A DNA stretch of 64,000 nt from JAJXWB01 sp046349085 (lineage in GTDB: Bacteria; Pseudomonadota; Alphaproteobacteria; Rhizobiales; Beijerinckiaceae), in the NCBI GenBank assembly GCA_046349085.1, contig JAXMDA010000008.1:116142-180141 (forward strand). The letters are read 5' to 3'. The position numbers and the translations under genes were made by a program. Every line of letters begins with the position of its first letter. Position 1 is the first letter of the stretch. The notes beneath the pieces were generated by a model. The model was not told the DNA's origin and made no database searches. It was given only the letters and a program-made list of their open reading frames with translations. Shown piece by piece: positions 1-8,967 of this stretch.

Positions 1-158
1 GCCGCGCAGGATGGCGACGGGTCTATTCAGCGAAAAGGGAAGGCGGGGAGAACCGGACGGGCTGCGAGACCTGAGGCCCGTTCATGGCGACAGCAAAAGG
101 CTGGTCCTCGCGGCCATGGTTCGAGACGCCACCCAAGTCGGGCCCGCAATTCAAGACT

Positions 159-262
159 CCTCACCCTGAGGAGCCGCGAAGCGGCGTCTCGAAGGGTGGC
201 CGGGACATGTAACCCTGGATCATGCTTCGAGACGCCTGCTGCGCAGGCTCCTCAGCATGAGG
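159..262. repeat. Dispersed palindromic repeat, inverted pair of arms
   Basis: Two arms of about 40 bases face each other. The arm at 159-197 contains CCTGAGGAGCC, a short palindrome and GGCGTCTCGAAG. The arm at 221-262 is the same consensus in reverse, with a different central palindrome. A fragment of a third arm (TTCGAGACGCC) lies near 119-131. The same family recurs at 43324-43418. No convincing gene lies in 1-381, which holds this repeat and the hairpin at 346-371. Such elements are widespread in Hyphomicrobiales intergenic DNA; their function here is unknown. Confidence 0.8.
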
Positions 263-345
263 GGCGCGGGGTCGCAGCACGTTTCGAGTCAAACTCAAAG
301 GAGGGCGCGCAACGGAGGCGGGCCTCGGCTTTGTCGGCAGTCTGA

Positions 346-371
346 GCGAGCCCGAGGGCTCGCGGTCCATT
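346..371. repeat. REP-like hairpin 3' of the TPR gene
   Basis: A perfect 8-bp stem (GCGAGCCC, loop GA, GGGCTCGC) is followed by GGTCCATT. The 15-mer at 357-371 recurs exactly at 33447-33461, where a longer hairpin also sits directly behind the stop codon of a minus-strand gene (manC). The element ends 11 bases from the stop codon of the TPR gene and may end or protect its transcript. Confidence 0.6.
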
Positions 372-381
372 CGACCCGATG

Positions 382-1236
382 TCAGACCTTGATCCGGCTC
401 GCGCCGCCGCGGGCGACGGGATTGTTCGGGTCGATCACCAGCGCGCGCTGATAGGACTCGGCCGCCTTCGCGCGATTGCCCTGCTTTTCGTAGGCCATGC
501 CGAGGCCGGCCCAGCCGTTGGCGTTCTTGTTGTCGACATTGAGCGAGGCGTTGAAGTCTTCGATCGCCTTGTCGTACTTGCCCTGCGCGACGAGGCTCTC
601 GCCGCGCGCCTGATAGGGCGCGCCCGCGAAGGGATCGCGGTCGATGGCGTTGTCGAAATCGGTGATGGCGCGCTGGTGCTCGCCGCGCTTCTGGTAGATC
701 AGGCCTCTCGCGTGAAACGCCTGCGCGCCTTCGGGATTGAGGCGGATCGCCTGGTCGAGGTCGCTCATGGCCTCGTCGAGCTGGCCCTGCGCGCGCAGCA
801 GATTGGCGCGACCGAGATAGGCCGAGGCGTGGCGCGGATTGACCTCGACGGCGCGGGTAAAGTCGTTCAGCGCGGCGTCATTGCGGCCGAGCTGGCGCTG
901 CGCCAGCGCGCGGTTGGTGTAGGCGGCGGCGTTGTTCGGGTCGAGCTTGATTGCCTGCGAAAAGTCGGCGATGGCCTCGCCCATGCGGCCGTTGCGCGCG
1001 TAGGCGTTGCCGCGGGTAAGGTAGGCTTCGGCGCTGCCGGGGTTGCGGTTGATGACCTCGGTCAGCGAGGCGATGTTGGCGGAAGCCGCCGCCGGATCGT
1101 CGGGGGCGACTTCGGCGATCTGGGGCGCCGCGCCGCTAAGGCCGCCGCGCGCGGCGCCGACGGTGTCGCAGCCGGCGAGCGCCGCGCCCAGGCCGAGGGC
1201 CGCCAGCGCGGCGAGACCGCCGCGCAGCCGTGTCAT
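382..1236 (-). CDS. TPR-repeat lipoprotein
   Basis: This is a 284-residue lipoprotein. Residues 1-22 form a lipoprotein signal peptide with the lipobox LAGC, so Cys23 would be acylated. After a short linker come six consecutive tetratricopeptide repeats of 34 residues, each ending in a DPNN-like turn. TPR lipoproteins act as protein-binding scaffolds at the envelope; the partner cannot be told from the sequence. An upstream in-frame start at 1284 would add 16 residues before the signal peptide, so the ATG at 1236 is preferred. It lies downstream of rpsU on the same strand, but a terminator at 1405-1440 separates them, so it probably has its own promoter in 1237-1404. The fold is clear; the role is unknown. 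Confidence 0.85.
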   Translation of the reverse strand: MTRLRGGLAALAALGLGAALAGCDTVGAARGGLSGAAPQIAEVAPDDPAAASANIASLTEVINRNPGSAEAYLTRGNAYARNGRMGEAIADFSQAIKLDPNNAAAYTNRALAQRQLGRNDAALNDFTRAVEVNPRHASAYLGRANLLRAQGQLDEAMSDLDQAIRLNPEGAQAFHARGLIYQKRGEHQRAITDFDNAIDRDPFAGAPYQARGESLVAQGKYDKAIEDFNASLNVDNKNANGWAGLGMAYEKQGNRAKAAESYQRALVIDPNNPVARGGASRIKV

Positions 1237-1404
1237 TGTCCATAAAGAATTGGACGCCAGACGATTGCCAATTCGATAGACCATGCCGGTCCCTTCACGT
1301 GTCCTGCCGTTTCAGAGCGTCGCCCCTATCTGCCCGCATTCGGGCGACTTGCGGGACGATGCGCGCAAAGTCGAAAAAAACGGTCAAGAAATCGTAAACT
1401 GATG

Positions 1405-1440
1405 CAAAAAAGACACGGCGGCCGAACGAGTCAGCCGCCG
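1405..1440 (-). terminator. Rho-independent terminator of rpsU
   Basis: Read on the minus strand, a CGGCGGC/GCCGCCG stem (1416-1422 with 1434-1440) is followed by a run of six T (1406-1411). It lies 25 bases past the rpsU stop codon. Confidence 0.75.
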
Positions 1441-1465
1441 CGGCAAAACGAATGCGAAAGAAGAC

Positions 1466-1708
1466 TTAGCGGGCCGCGCCGAAAGCCGGCTTGGGCTTCG
1501 ACGGCAGCAGGCCTTCACGCTGCATCTTCTTGCGGGCGAGCTTGCGGGCGCGGCGGACGGCTTCGGCCTTCTCGCGGGCGCGCTTCTCGGACGGCTTCTC
1601 GTAATGGCCGCGCAGCTTCATTTCACGGAAAATGCCTTCGCGCTGCATCTTCTTCTTGAGCGCCTTCAGCGCCTGGTCGACGTTGTTGTCGCGAACGAGA
1701 ACTTGCAC
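1466..1708 (-). CDS. rpsU: 30S ribosomal protein S21
   Basis: This is the small basic S21 protein of the 30S subunit, which takes part in base pairing of the mRNA leader with 16S rRNA. The 80-residue product begins VQVLVRDNNVDQALKALKKK (first residue read as Met) and contains the family core KMQREG and KPSEKRARE, followed by a basic tail. I chose the GTG at 1708 because a textbook AGGAGG lies four bases upstream and the family begins at exactly this residue. The open frame continues upstream to 1804, but those 32 residues are not part of S21. A terminator follows at 1405-1440. Confidence 0.93.
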   Translation of the reverse strand: MQVLVRDNNVDQALKALKKKMQREGIFREMKLRGHYEKPSEKRAREKAEAVRRARKLARKKMQREGLLPSKPKPAFGAAR

Positions 1709-1854
1709 CGGACCTCCTGTGGCGGGCCGTTTCGGCCCAGTCGGGCGCGCGCCTTGCCGGCCTCTGCCCATGAATTTCGAAAACAGGGAACCGCCCGCGC
1801 CCAAGGGGCTAAGGCGATAGTGGCGTGGCGATTAACAGAATCCCGGGAGCTTGT

Positions 1855-2956
1855 CTATCGGGCGGGCTTTGAAATCACCCGCGTCACATGCCCCATCTTG
1901 CGGCCCGGCCGCGCCTCGGCCTTGCCGTAGAGATGCAGCGCGGCGCCCGGCTCGGCGGCGATCTTCTTCCACTGGTCGGCCTGGTCGCCGATCAGGTTGC
2001 GCATCTCGACCTCGCCCCGGATTCTTGGCGATCCCAGCGGCCAGCCGCAGATCGCGCGGACATGCTGCTCGAATTGCGAGGTTTCCGCGCCCTCGATCGT
2101 CCAGTGGCCGGAATTGTGGACGCGCGGCGCGATCTCGTTGACGACCACCTTCTCGCGCCGCGCGCCGTCCGGGCCGATGCCGGCGACCAGGAACATCTCG
2201 ACCGCGATCACGCCGACGTAATCGAGCGCATCGAGGATCCTGTGGCAGATGTCCATGGCTTCCGTGGCGGTTTCCGGCGCCATGCGGGCAGGCGCGCGGG
2301 TGACCGAGAGAATGTGGTTCTCGTGCTCGTTCTCGCAGACGTCGAAGGCGGCGAAGGCGCCGTCCAGCCCGCGCGCGCCGACGACCGAGACCTCGCGCTC
2401 GAAATTCACGAAGCCCTCGAGAATGCAGGGCGCGCCGCCGAGCGCCCGGAAGGCCGCGCCGACGTCGGAGCCTTCGCGCAGCATGATCTGGCCCTTGCCG
2501 TCATAGCCGAAGCGGCGCGTCTTGAGGATCGCCGGCCGGCCGATGCGCCCGATGTGGCGGATGAGCGCGCCGGCGTCGTCGACCGCCGCATAGGGGGCGG
2601 TCGGAATGCCGAGCGAGGCCAGGAAATCCTTCTCGACCAGCCGATCCTGCGTCTTTTCCAGCGCCAGAGGGCCGGGGCGGACCGGCTTGCGCGCGGCGAG
2701 ATATGCGGCGACGGCGGCCGGCACGTTCTCGAATTCGTAAGTCACGACATCGACCGCGTCGGCGAAGCGCGCGAGCGCGGCCTCGTCCGTCCATTCGCCC
2801 GTGGTCACCGCGGCGGCGACATGGGCCGCCGGCTCGTCGGCATGGTGGGCGTAGATATGCGTCTTGATGCCGAGACGGGCGGCGGCGAGCGCGATCATGC
2901 GGCCGAGCTGGCCGCCGCCGAGCACGCCGATGGTCGAGCCCGGCGGAAGGGCGCCG

Positions 2957-2967
<11 letters not shown>
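1855..2967 (-). CDS. purK: 5-(carboxyamino)imidazole ribonucleotide synthase
   Basis: PurK is an ATP-grasp enzyme that uses ATP and bicarbonate to turn AIR into N5-CAIR in purine synthesis. The 370-residue protein starts with the nucleotide-fold motif GVLGGGQLGRM and carries the ATP-grasp core with KTRRFGYDGKGQ and the metal-binding EIAPRVHNSGHWT near residue 280. Its length fits the family. Its ATG lies inside the last codons of purE (11-base overlap) and no good ribosome site is seen, which indicates translational coupling so that the two enzymes handling unstable N5-CAIR are made together. Confidence 0.95.
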
Positions 2968-3457
<490 letters not shown>

Positions 3458-3542
3458 GGCAATCTCGATCTGTGCGGCGAAAAAGCGCGGATAAACGAAG
3501 CGCCTGAGGGGCGCAAGGGGCGGAGGCGGCCGCGTCGGCCGC

Positions 3543-3761
3543 TCAGGCGATGATGTCTGGCGTCAACTGGTCTTCGACGAAGGACAGCCGGTCGCGCAAG
3601 GCGAGCTTGCGCTTCTTGAGGCGCTGAACCTGGAGCTGGTCGCTTGCGCCGACAGCGCCCAGGGCCTCGATCGCCGCGTCGAGATCCCTGTGTTCCTGCT
3701 TCAGCCGCTCCAGTTCCGCTTCAAGCGTTGCGCGTTCGGCGTCGGTGATTTTCGGCGGCAT
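3543..3761 (-). CDS. DUF465 (YdcH-like) small protein
   Basis: A 72-residue charged, helical protein of the DUF465 family (YdcH/SlyX-like coiled coils), function unknown. It starts MPPKITDAER, then has a leucine-rich helix, a short turn near residue 40 and a lysine/arginine-rich second helix (RLKKRKLALRDRL) that is the family hallmark. The open frame continues upstream to 4013, but family members are 55-75 residues long, so the ATG at 3761 is chosen. It is divergent from a second DUF465 gene at 4012, with 250 bases between them that must hold both promoters. Confidence 0.82.
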   Translation of the reverse strand: MPPKITDAERATLEAELERLKQEHRDLDAAIEALGAVGASDQLQVQRLKKRKLALRDRLSFVEDQLTPDIIA

Positions 3762-4011
3762 GATGTCCGGGCGGTCGGCGCTTATCGATACAAAAATATG
3801 TCGCGCCCGTCGCGGCGAAGCAGCGAGCGATAGGCCGCCAGTATCGCCCCGGACCCGTCCGTCGGCAAGGGCGCCCCGACAGTTTGACGCGACGTTGCAT
3901 TGCAAATTTATGGCCACGTTAAATTTGATCGGCGGCGCCTGCCGGAAGGGCTTGCGGCCTGTCAAAGCTGTGTCATGATTTCGCGTGTGCGATCTATCAA
4001 GGAGAGCCTGC

Positions 4012-4197
4012 ATGTCGATGCAAAGCCATCTCGCCGAACTCGAGCGGCGCCATAAGACGCTCGAGAGCGAAATCGAGAAGGAACTTCTTCATCCCGGAAG
4101 CGACGAGAACCACGTCCACGAATTGAAGAAGAAGAAGCTTCGACTGAAAGACGAAATCGCGAAATTGAAGTCCCAGGAGAGCGAGACCGTTCACTGA
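4012..4197 (+). CDS. DUF465 (YdcH-like) small protein
   Basis: A 61-residue protein of the DUF465 family. It has the same two-helix layout as its divergent neighbour: a first helix from LAELERRHKTLESEIEKE, a turn with HPGSDENHVHEL, and a lysine-rich second helix (LKKKKLRLKDEIAKLK). The start is the ATG at 4012, preceded by AAGGAGA at 3999-4005. A strong terminator follows at 4230. The function of the family is unknown; the pair probably arose by duplication. Confidence 0.85.
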   Translation: MSMQSHLAELERRHKTLESEIEKELLHPGSDENHVHELKKKKLRLKDEIAKLKSQESETVH

Positions 4198-4229
4198 GAC
4201 GTTTCCGAGGGTCCATCGCCCCCGAACAT

Positions 4230-4265
4230 CCCCGGCCCCGCCTCGGCGCGGCCGGGGATTTTTTT
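4230..4265 (+). terminator. Rho-independent terminator
   Basis: The stem CCCCGGCC (4230-4237) pairs with GGCCGGGG (4250-4257) and is followed by A and a run of seven T. It ends the plus-strand DUF465 gene and lies just before the 3' end of the convergent acyl-CoA ligase gene. Confidence 0.85.
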
Positions 4266-4270
4266 GAGGT

Positions 4271-5794
4271 TCAGCCTTGCTCCGCCAGCCGCGCGCGGAG
4301 CTCCGTCTTCAGGACCTTGCCGTAATTGTTCTTGGGCAGCTCCTCGACGATGTAATAGGCCTTCGGCCGCTTGAAGCGCGCGATGCGGTCAAGGCAATGG
4401 GCGTCGAGCATGGCCGGTCCAAGCGCCGCGCCGGGCGCCGGCACGACGAAGGCGACCAGCTCCTCGCCCCAGTCCGCGTGCTTGCGGCCGACACAGGCGA
4501 CTTCCTGAACCGCCGCATGCGTGAGCAGCGCCTCCTCCACCTCGCGCGGATAGATGTTCGAGCCGCCCGAGATGACCACGTCCTTGGAACGGTCGTGCAG
4601 GGTCAGGTAGCCGTCCGCGTCCATCGCGCCCATGTCGCCGGTCCACAGCCAGCCGTCCCGCAGCGTATCGGCCGAGGCCTGCGGGTTGCGCCAATAGCCG
4701 GCCATGACGGCGGGGCCTTGCGCCAGCACTTCGCCAATCTCGCCGGACGGCAGCTCCCGACCCGAAGCGTCGGCGACCTTCACGCGCATGCAGCTTTGCG
4801 CAAGCCCGACCGAACCGAGCCTTTCGCGCCAGCGCGGATGGCTGCGATCGGCGATGGTCGCGCGCGAGAGCGCGGTAATGCACATCGGGCTTTCGCCCTG
4901 GCCGTAGATCTGGACGAAGCGCGGGCCCATGACGTTGACCGCCTCGACGATGTCGGCGAGATACATCGGCCCGCCGCCGTAGACGACGGTCTTGAGGCCG
5001 TCGCCATCGGCGCCGGCGACCTTCGCGCGCTCCACGAGACGGCGCACCATGGTCGGGGCGGCGAACATCGAGACATTGCGCAGGGTCTTCGCCAGATCGA
5101 GAATCTCCTGCGGCTCGAAGCCGCCGCTTTCCGGCACGACATGGCGCGCGCCACGCATTACGTGCATGAAATTGTAGAGCCCCGCGCCATGCGATAGGGG
5201 CGCGGCGTAGAGCGCGGCGTCCTGCGGCGTCACCTCGTCGACATCGACGAAATAAGTGAGGGCGGTCGCCATGATGTTTCCGGCAGTAATCATTACGCCC
5301 TTGGGCCTGCCCGTCGTGCCCGACGTGTAGAACAGCCAGAGCATGTCGCCGGCCGCCATCGGCGTCGGCTCGCCGAGCGGTTGCGTCTCCTTCATCGCCG
5401 CAAAATCGGGGCCGTCGATGCGGACCATCTCGGCGTCCGGCGGAAGCACGGCGCGGAGTTCATCGGCCAGATCGGACGAGACGATGACGAGCTTCGCCTG
5501 CGCGTTCTCCACGATCCACGCGCATTCGCGTGCGTGCAGCTTGGCGTTGATCGGCACGGCGGCCGCGCCCGTAAACCACACGCCGTACATGGCCTCGAGA
5601 TATTCCACGCAATTGCCCGCAAACAGAGCGACGCGGTCGCCGGGCGCGACGCCGCGCGCACGCAACGCGGCGCCGATTGACGCCGCCGAGCGCGCGAAAG
5701 CCGCATAGTCGGCGACGACGCGCGCGCCTGTCAGCAGCGCGGGCGCGTCGGGCGCGCGCCGGGCGGCGCGGACAAGCCATTCGGCGGGGTTCAT
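4271..5794 (-). CDS. AMP-forming acyl-CoA ligase (class I adenylate-forming)
   Basis: A 507-residue enzyme that activates a carboxylic acid as acyl-AMP and then transfers it to coenzyme A. It shows the P-loop YTSGTTGRPKG at about residues 156-166, the YGQGE motif of the acyl-binding region, the hinge sequence WLWTGDMGAMDADGY, and the C-terminal PKNNYGKVLK with the catalytic lysine. The substrate cannot be named: the length fits malonyl-, medium-chain or aryl-CoA ligases equally. A GGGAG ribosome site precedes the ATG. It lies 116 bases downstream of a second ligase on the same strand and may share its transcript. Confidence 0.88.
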   Translation of the reverse strand: MNPAEWLVRAARRAPDAPALLTGARVVADYAAFARSAASIGAALRARGVAPGDRVALFAGNCVEYLEAMYGVWFTGAAAVPINAKLHARECAWIVENAQAKLVIVSSDLADELRAVLPPDAEMVRIDGPDFAAMKETQPLGEPTPMAAGDMLWLFYTSGTTGRPKGVMITAGNIMATALTYFVDVDEVTPQDAALYAAPLSHGAGLYNFMHVMRGARHVVPESGGFEPQEILDLAKTLRNVSMFAAPTMVRRLVERAKVAGADGDGLKTVVYGGGPMYLADIVEAVNVMGPRFVQIYGQGESPMCITALSRATIADRSHPRWRERLGSVGLAQSCMRVKVADASGRELPSGEIGEVLAQGPAVMAGYWRNPQASADTLRDGWLWTGDMGAMDADGYLTLHDRSKDVVISGGSNIYPREVEEALLTHAAVQEVACVGRKHADWGEELVAFVVPAPGAALGPAMLDAHCLDRIARFKRPKAYYIVEELPKNNYGKVLKTELRARLAEQG

Positions 5795-5910
5795 CGATAT
5801 CGCTCCCTTCCAAGCCTGTCGCGTTCAAATGGAATCGTCATTGCAATGACGGCGGGTCGTCTGAAGGCAACAGGCTGATCGCGCTTCGCGGCGGCCGGGA
5901 CGATAGCGCG

Positions 5911-7539
5911 TCACAGCGCCTTCGCGCGCTCGCGCAGCACGAATTTCTGGATCTTGCCGGTCGATGTCTTCGGCAATTCGGTGAAGACGACATTCTTCGG
6001 GCATTTGAAGCGCGCGAGCTTGGTCTTGCACCACTCGATCAACTCTTCCTCGGTCGCGCTGGCGCCGGGCTTGAGTTCGACGAAGGCGCAGGGCGTCTCG
6101 CCCCATTTGTCGTCGGGCCTGGCGACGACGGCGGCCTGCGCGACGGAAGGATGCTTGAACAGCGCGTCCTCGACCTCGATGGAGGAGATGTTCTCGCCGC
6201 CCGAAATGATGATGTCCTTCGAGCGGTCCTTCAATTGGATATAGCCGTCAGGATATTTCACGCCGAGGTCGCCGGAATGGAACCAGCCGCCGGCAAACGC
6301 CGCGTCGGTCGATTTCCTGTTCTTCAGATAGCCCTTCATCACCACGTTGCCGCGGAACATCACTTCGCCCAGCGTCGCGCCGTCGGCGGGCACGGGCTGC
6401 ATCGTATCGGGATCGAGCACGTCGAGGCTCTCGAGCGCGAGATAGCGCACGCCCTGACGCGCCTTCAGCGCCGCCTGCTCGTCGTCGGGCAGCGCGTCCC
6501 ACTTGCCGTTCCATTCGTTGACGACGGCGGGTCCGTAGACCTCGGTCAGGCCGTAGACATGGGTGACGGCGAAGCCCGCCGCCTTCATCGCGCCGAGCAC
6601 GGCGGCCGGCGGCGGCGCGCCGGCGGTGATGAATTCGACCGTCTTCGACAGCGGTTTCCTTTCGGCGTCTGTCGCGGCCAGCATCGTGGACATGACGATG
6701 GGCGCGCCGCACATGTGCGTGACGCCATGCGTCGACATGAGTTCGTACATGGCGCTGGCGCGCACGGCGCGCAGGCAGACATGCGTTCCGGCGACCGCGC
6801 TCAGCGACCAGGGAAAGCACCAGCCGTTGCAGTGGAACATCGGCAGCGTCCAGAGATAGACGGGGTGCCGGCCGAGATTGGCCGAAAGCACATTGCCGAC
6901 GGCCAGAAGGTAGGCGCCGCGGTGGTGATAGACGACGCCCTTGGGGTCGCCGGTCGTGCCGGACGTGTAGTTGAGCGCGATCGCGTCCCATTCGTCGCCG
7001 GGCATGCGCCAGGCGTAGGCGGGATCGCCCGAGTCGATAAAGGCCTCGTATTCGAGGGCGCCGATGCGCTCCCCCGGGCCGTCGTATTCGGGGTCGTCGT
7101 AGTCGATGATGAAGGGCCTGGTCTTGGCGAGCTTCAGCGCCTCGGCCATGACCCTGGAGAATTCGCGGTCGACGATCAGGACCTTGGTTTCGGCATGGTC
7201 GAGCGTGAAGGCGACGATGGCGGCGTCGAGGCGCGTGTTGAGCGCATTCAGCACGCCTTGGCACATGGGCACGCCATAATGGCATTCGACCATGGCCGGC
7301 GTGTTGGCCATCATCACCGAGACGGTGTCGCCACGGCCGACGCCGTGCTTCGCGAGCGCGCTGGCGAGGCGGCGGGCGCGGGCGTAGAGGTCGCGGTAGG
7401 GCCGGCGCAGGCCGCCATGGATCACCGCGGTATGATCGGGAAAGACCGCGGCGGCGCGTTCGAGAAATTGCAGGGGGGTGAGGGGCTGATGATTGGCCGC
7501 GTTGCGGTCGAGATCGATGTCGTAGGCCGTCCTGTTCAT
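5911..7539 (-). CDS. AMP-forming acyl-CoA synthetase, medium-chain/DmdB-like
   Basis: A 542-residue adenylate-forming ligase. The P-loop YTSGTTGDPKG lies at residues 191-201, followed by VYHHRGAYL and the family sequence LPMFHCNGWCFPW; YGLTEVYGP, HSGDLGVKYPDGY and the terminal KTSTGKIQKF complete the motif set. The HCNGWCF block is typical of the group containing DmdB (methylmercaptopropionate-CoA ligase) and AlkK-like medium-chain synthetases. The exact substrate is not determined. A GGGGAGC site precedes the ATG at 7539. The gene is divergent from the LivK-like binding protein gene at 7696. Confidence 0.88.
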   Translation of the reverse strand: MNRTAYDIDLDRNAANHQPLTPLQFLERAAAVFPDHTAVIHGGLRRPYRDLYARARRLASALAKHGVGRGDTVSVMMANTPAMVECHYGVPMCQGVLNALNTRLDAAIVAFTLDHAETKVLIVDREFSRVMAEALKLAKTRPFIIDYDDPEYDGPGERIGALEYEAFIDSGDPAYAWRMPGDEWDAIALNYTSGTTGDPKGVVYHHRGAYLLAVGNVLSANLGRHPVYLWTLPMFHCNGWCFPWSLSAVAGTHVCLRAVRASAMYELMSTHGVTHMCGAPIVMSTMLAATDAERKPLSKTVEFITAGAPPPAAVLGAMKAAGFAVTHVYGLTEVYGPAVVNEWNGKWDALPDDEQAALKARQGVRYLALESLDVLDPDTMQPVPADGATLGEVMFRGNVVMKGYLKNRKSTDAAFAGGWFHSGDLGVKYPDGYIQLKDRSKDIIISGGENISSIEVEDALFKHPSVAQAAVVARPDDKWGETPCAFVELKPGASATEEELIEWCKTKLARFKCPKNVVFTELPKTSTGKIQKFVLRERAKAL

Positions 7540-7695
7540 TTCAGCTCCCCTGACGCTATCGTTCCCTCAATAGCGCGAATTAAGCCTGTCGAAAATTCGG
7601 GCGCCGCCGGCCTTTGGCGGCCGGCCGGAGCGTTTGCCTTCCCACCCGCGATTGTGCATCTTCGCCGTCCGGAAAAATACTTCGGGAGGGAAACG

Positions 7696-8910
7696 ATGAA
7701 TAAGAAAATGATGTATGCGACGGCGCTCGGGGCGATGCTGGTCGCCGCGCCCGCGCTGGCGCAGGACAAGAACGTCAAGATCGGCGTGCTCAACGACATG
7801 TCCAGCCTCTATGCCGATATCGGCGGTCCGAACTCGGTCGTCTCGGCGAAGCTCGCGGTCGAGGATTCCGGTCTCGAGGCCAAGGGCTGGAAGATCGAGG
7901 TGGTCGGCGCCGATCACCAGAACAAGCCGGACATCGGCGTCAGCGTCGCGCGGCAGTGGATCGATGTCGACAAGGTCGACATGATCACCGATACGCCGAA
8001 CTCCGGCGTGGCTCTCGCCATCGCCAACCTGTCCAAGGAAAAGAACATCGTCCATCTCAACACGGGCGGCGCGTCGTCGGACCTGACCGGCAAGGCCTGC
8101 ACGCCGAACACGATGTCGATGATGTACGACACCTACATGCTCGCCAACGGCACCGGCAAGGCGCTGACCAAGGCCGGGGGCAATACGTGGTTCTTCCTGA
8201 CGGCCGACTACGCCTTCGGCCATGCGCTCGAGCGCGACACTTCGGCGGTCGTCAAGGCCAACGGCGGCCAGGTGGTCGGTAGCGTCAAGCATCCGCTCAA
8301 TACGCCGGACTTCTCGTCCTTCCTGCTGCAGGCCCAGACGTCGAAGGCGAAGGTCGTCGGCCTCGCCAACGCGGGCGGCGACACGACGAACGCCATCAAG
8401 CAGGCCGCCGAATTCGGCATCGTGGCGGGCGGCCAGAAGCTCGCGGGCCTGCTGATGTTCATCAACGACGTGAACGCGCTGGGCCTGAAGACGGCGCAGG
8501 GCCTGACTTTCACCGAGTCCTATTATTGGGACATGAACGACGACACCCGCGCCTTCGCCAAGCGCTTTGCAGCCAAAGCGAACAAGGGCCAGATGCCGTC
8601 GATGTCGCAGGCCGGCGTCTATGCGGCGGTGAAGCACTATCTGGCGGCGCTGGAGAAAATGGGCGGCAACCCGCACGACGGCGCCAAGGTCGTGGCGAAG
8701 ATGAAGGAGCTGCCGGCGGTCGACAAGCTGTTCGGCGACGCGCCCTTCCGCGCCGACGGCCGCCGCATGGTCAAGGCTTATCTCTTCGAGGTGAAGAAGC
8801 CGGAAGAGAGCAAGTATCCGTGGGACTACTACAAGACCGTCGCGACGATCCCGGCCGAGGAAGCCGCTCGTCCGCTGGCTGAGAGCGAGTGCCCGCTCAT
8901 CAAGAAGTAA
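7696..8910 (+). CDS. LivK-like ABC transporter substrate-binding protein
   Basis: A 404-residue periplasmic binding protein of the branched-chain amino acid/amide family (peripla_BP_6). Residues 1-22 are a signal peptide ending in ALA, followed by KIGVLNDMSSLYADIGG, the usual first strand and ligand loop. The body contains the typical ADYAFGHALERD and SQAGVYAAVKHYLAALE segments. Ligands of this family in Alphaproteobacteria range over amino acids, urea and aromatic acids. No permease or ATPase gene is adjacent, so it is an orphan here. The ATG at 7696 has GGAGGG directly upstream; the frame is open far upstream over the opposite strand, but that extension would have no signal peptide. Confidence 0.92.
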   Translation: MNKKMMYATALGAMLVAAPALAQDKNVKIGVLNDMSSLYADIGGPNSVVSAKLAVEDSGLEAKGWKIEVVGADHQNKPDIGVSVARQWIDVDKVDMITDTPNSGVALAIANLSKEKNIVHLNTGGASSDLTGKACTPNTMSMMYDTYMLANGTGKALTKAGGNTWFFLTADYAFGHALERDTSAVVKANGGQVVGSVKHPLNTPDFSSFLLQAQTSKAKVVGLANAGGDTTNAIKQAAEFGIVAGGQKLAGLLMFINDVNALGLKTAQGLTFTESYYWDMNDDTRAFAKRFAAKANKGQMPSMSQAGVYAAVKHYLAALEKMGGNPHDGAKVVAKMKELPAVDKLFGDAPFRADGRRMVKAYLFEVKKPEESKYPWDYYKTVATIPAEEAARPLAESECPLIKK

Positions 8911-8930
8911 GGGCGTTCGCCTGAACGACG

Positions 8931-8966
8931 AACCGGCGGGGCCTGGGCCCCGCCGGTTTTGTTTTG
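8931..8966 (+). terminator. Rho-independent terminator of the binding-protein gene
   Basis: An 11-bp GC-rich stem, CCGGCGGGGCC (8933-8943) with GGCCCCGCCGG (8946-8956), has a two-base loop and is followed by TTTTGTTTT. Confidence 0.9.
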
Positions 8967-8967
8967 G

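Noticed and set aside
1..381. Short open frames in the first 380 bases
   Set aside because: They translate the palindromic repeat and have no homology signal or ribosome site.
5677..7695. A 673-codon upstream extension of the LivK-like binding protein
   Set aside because: It overlaps the opposite acyl-CoA ligase over its whole length; the signal peptide and GGAGGG place the start at 7696.
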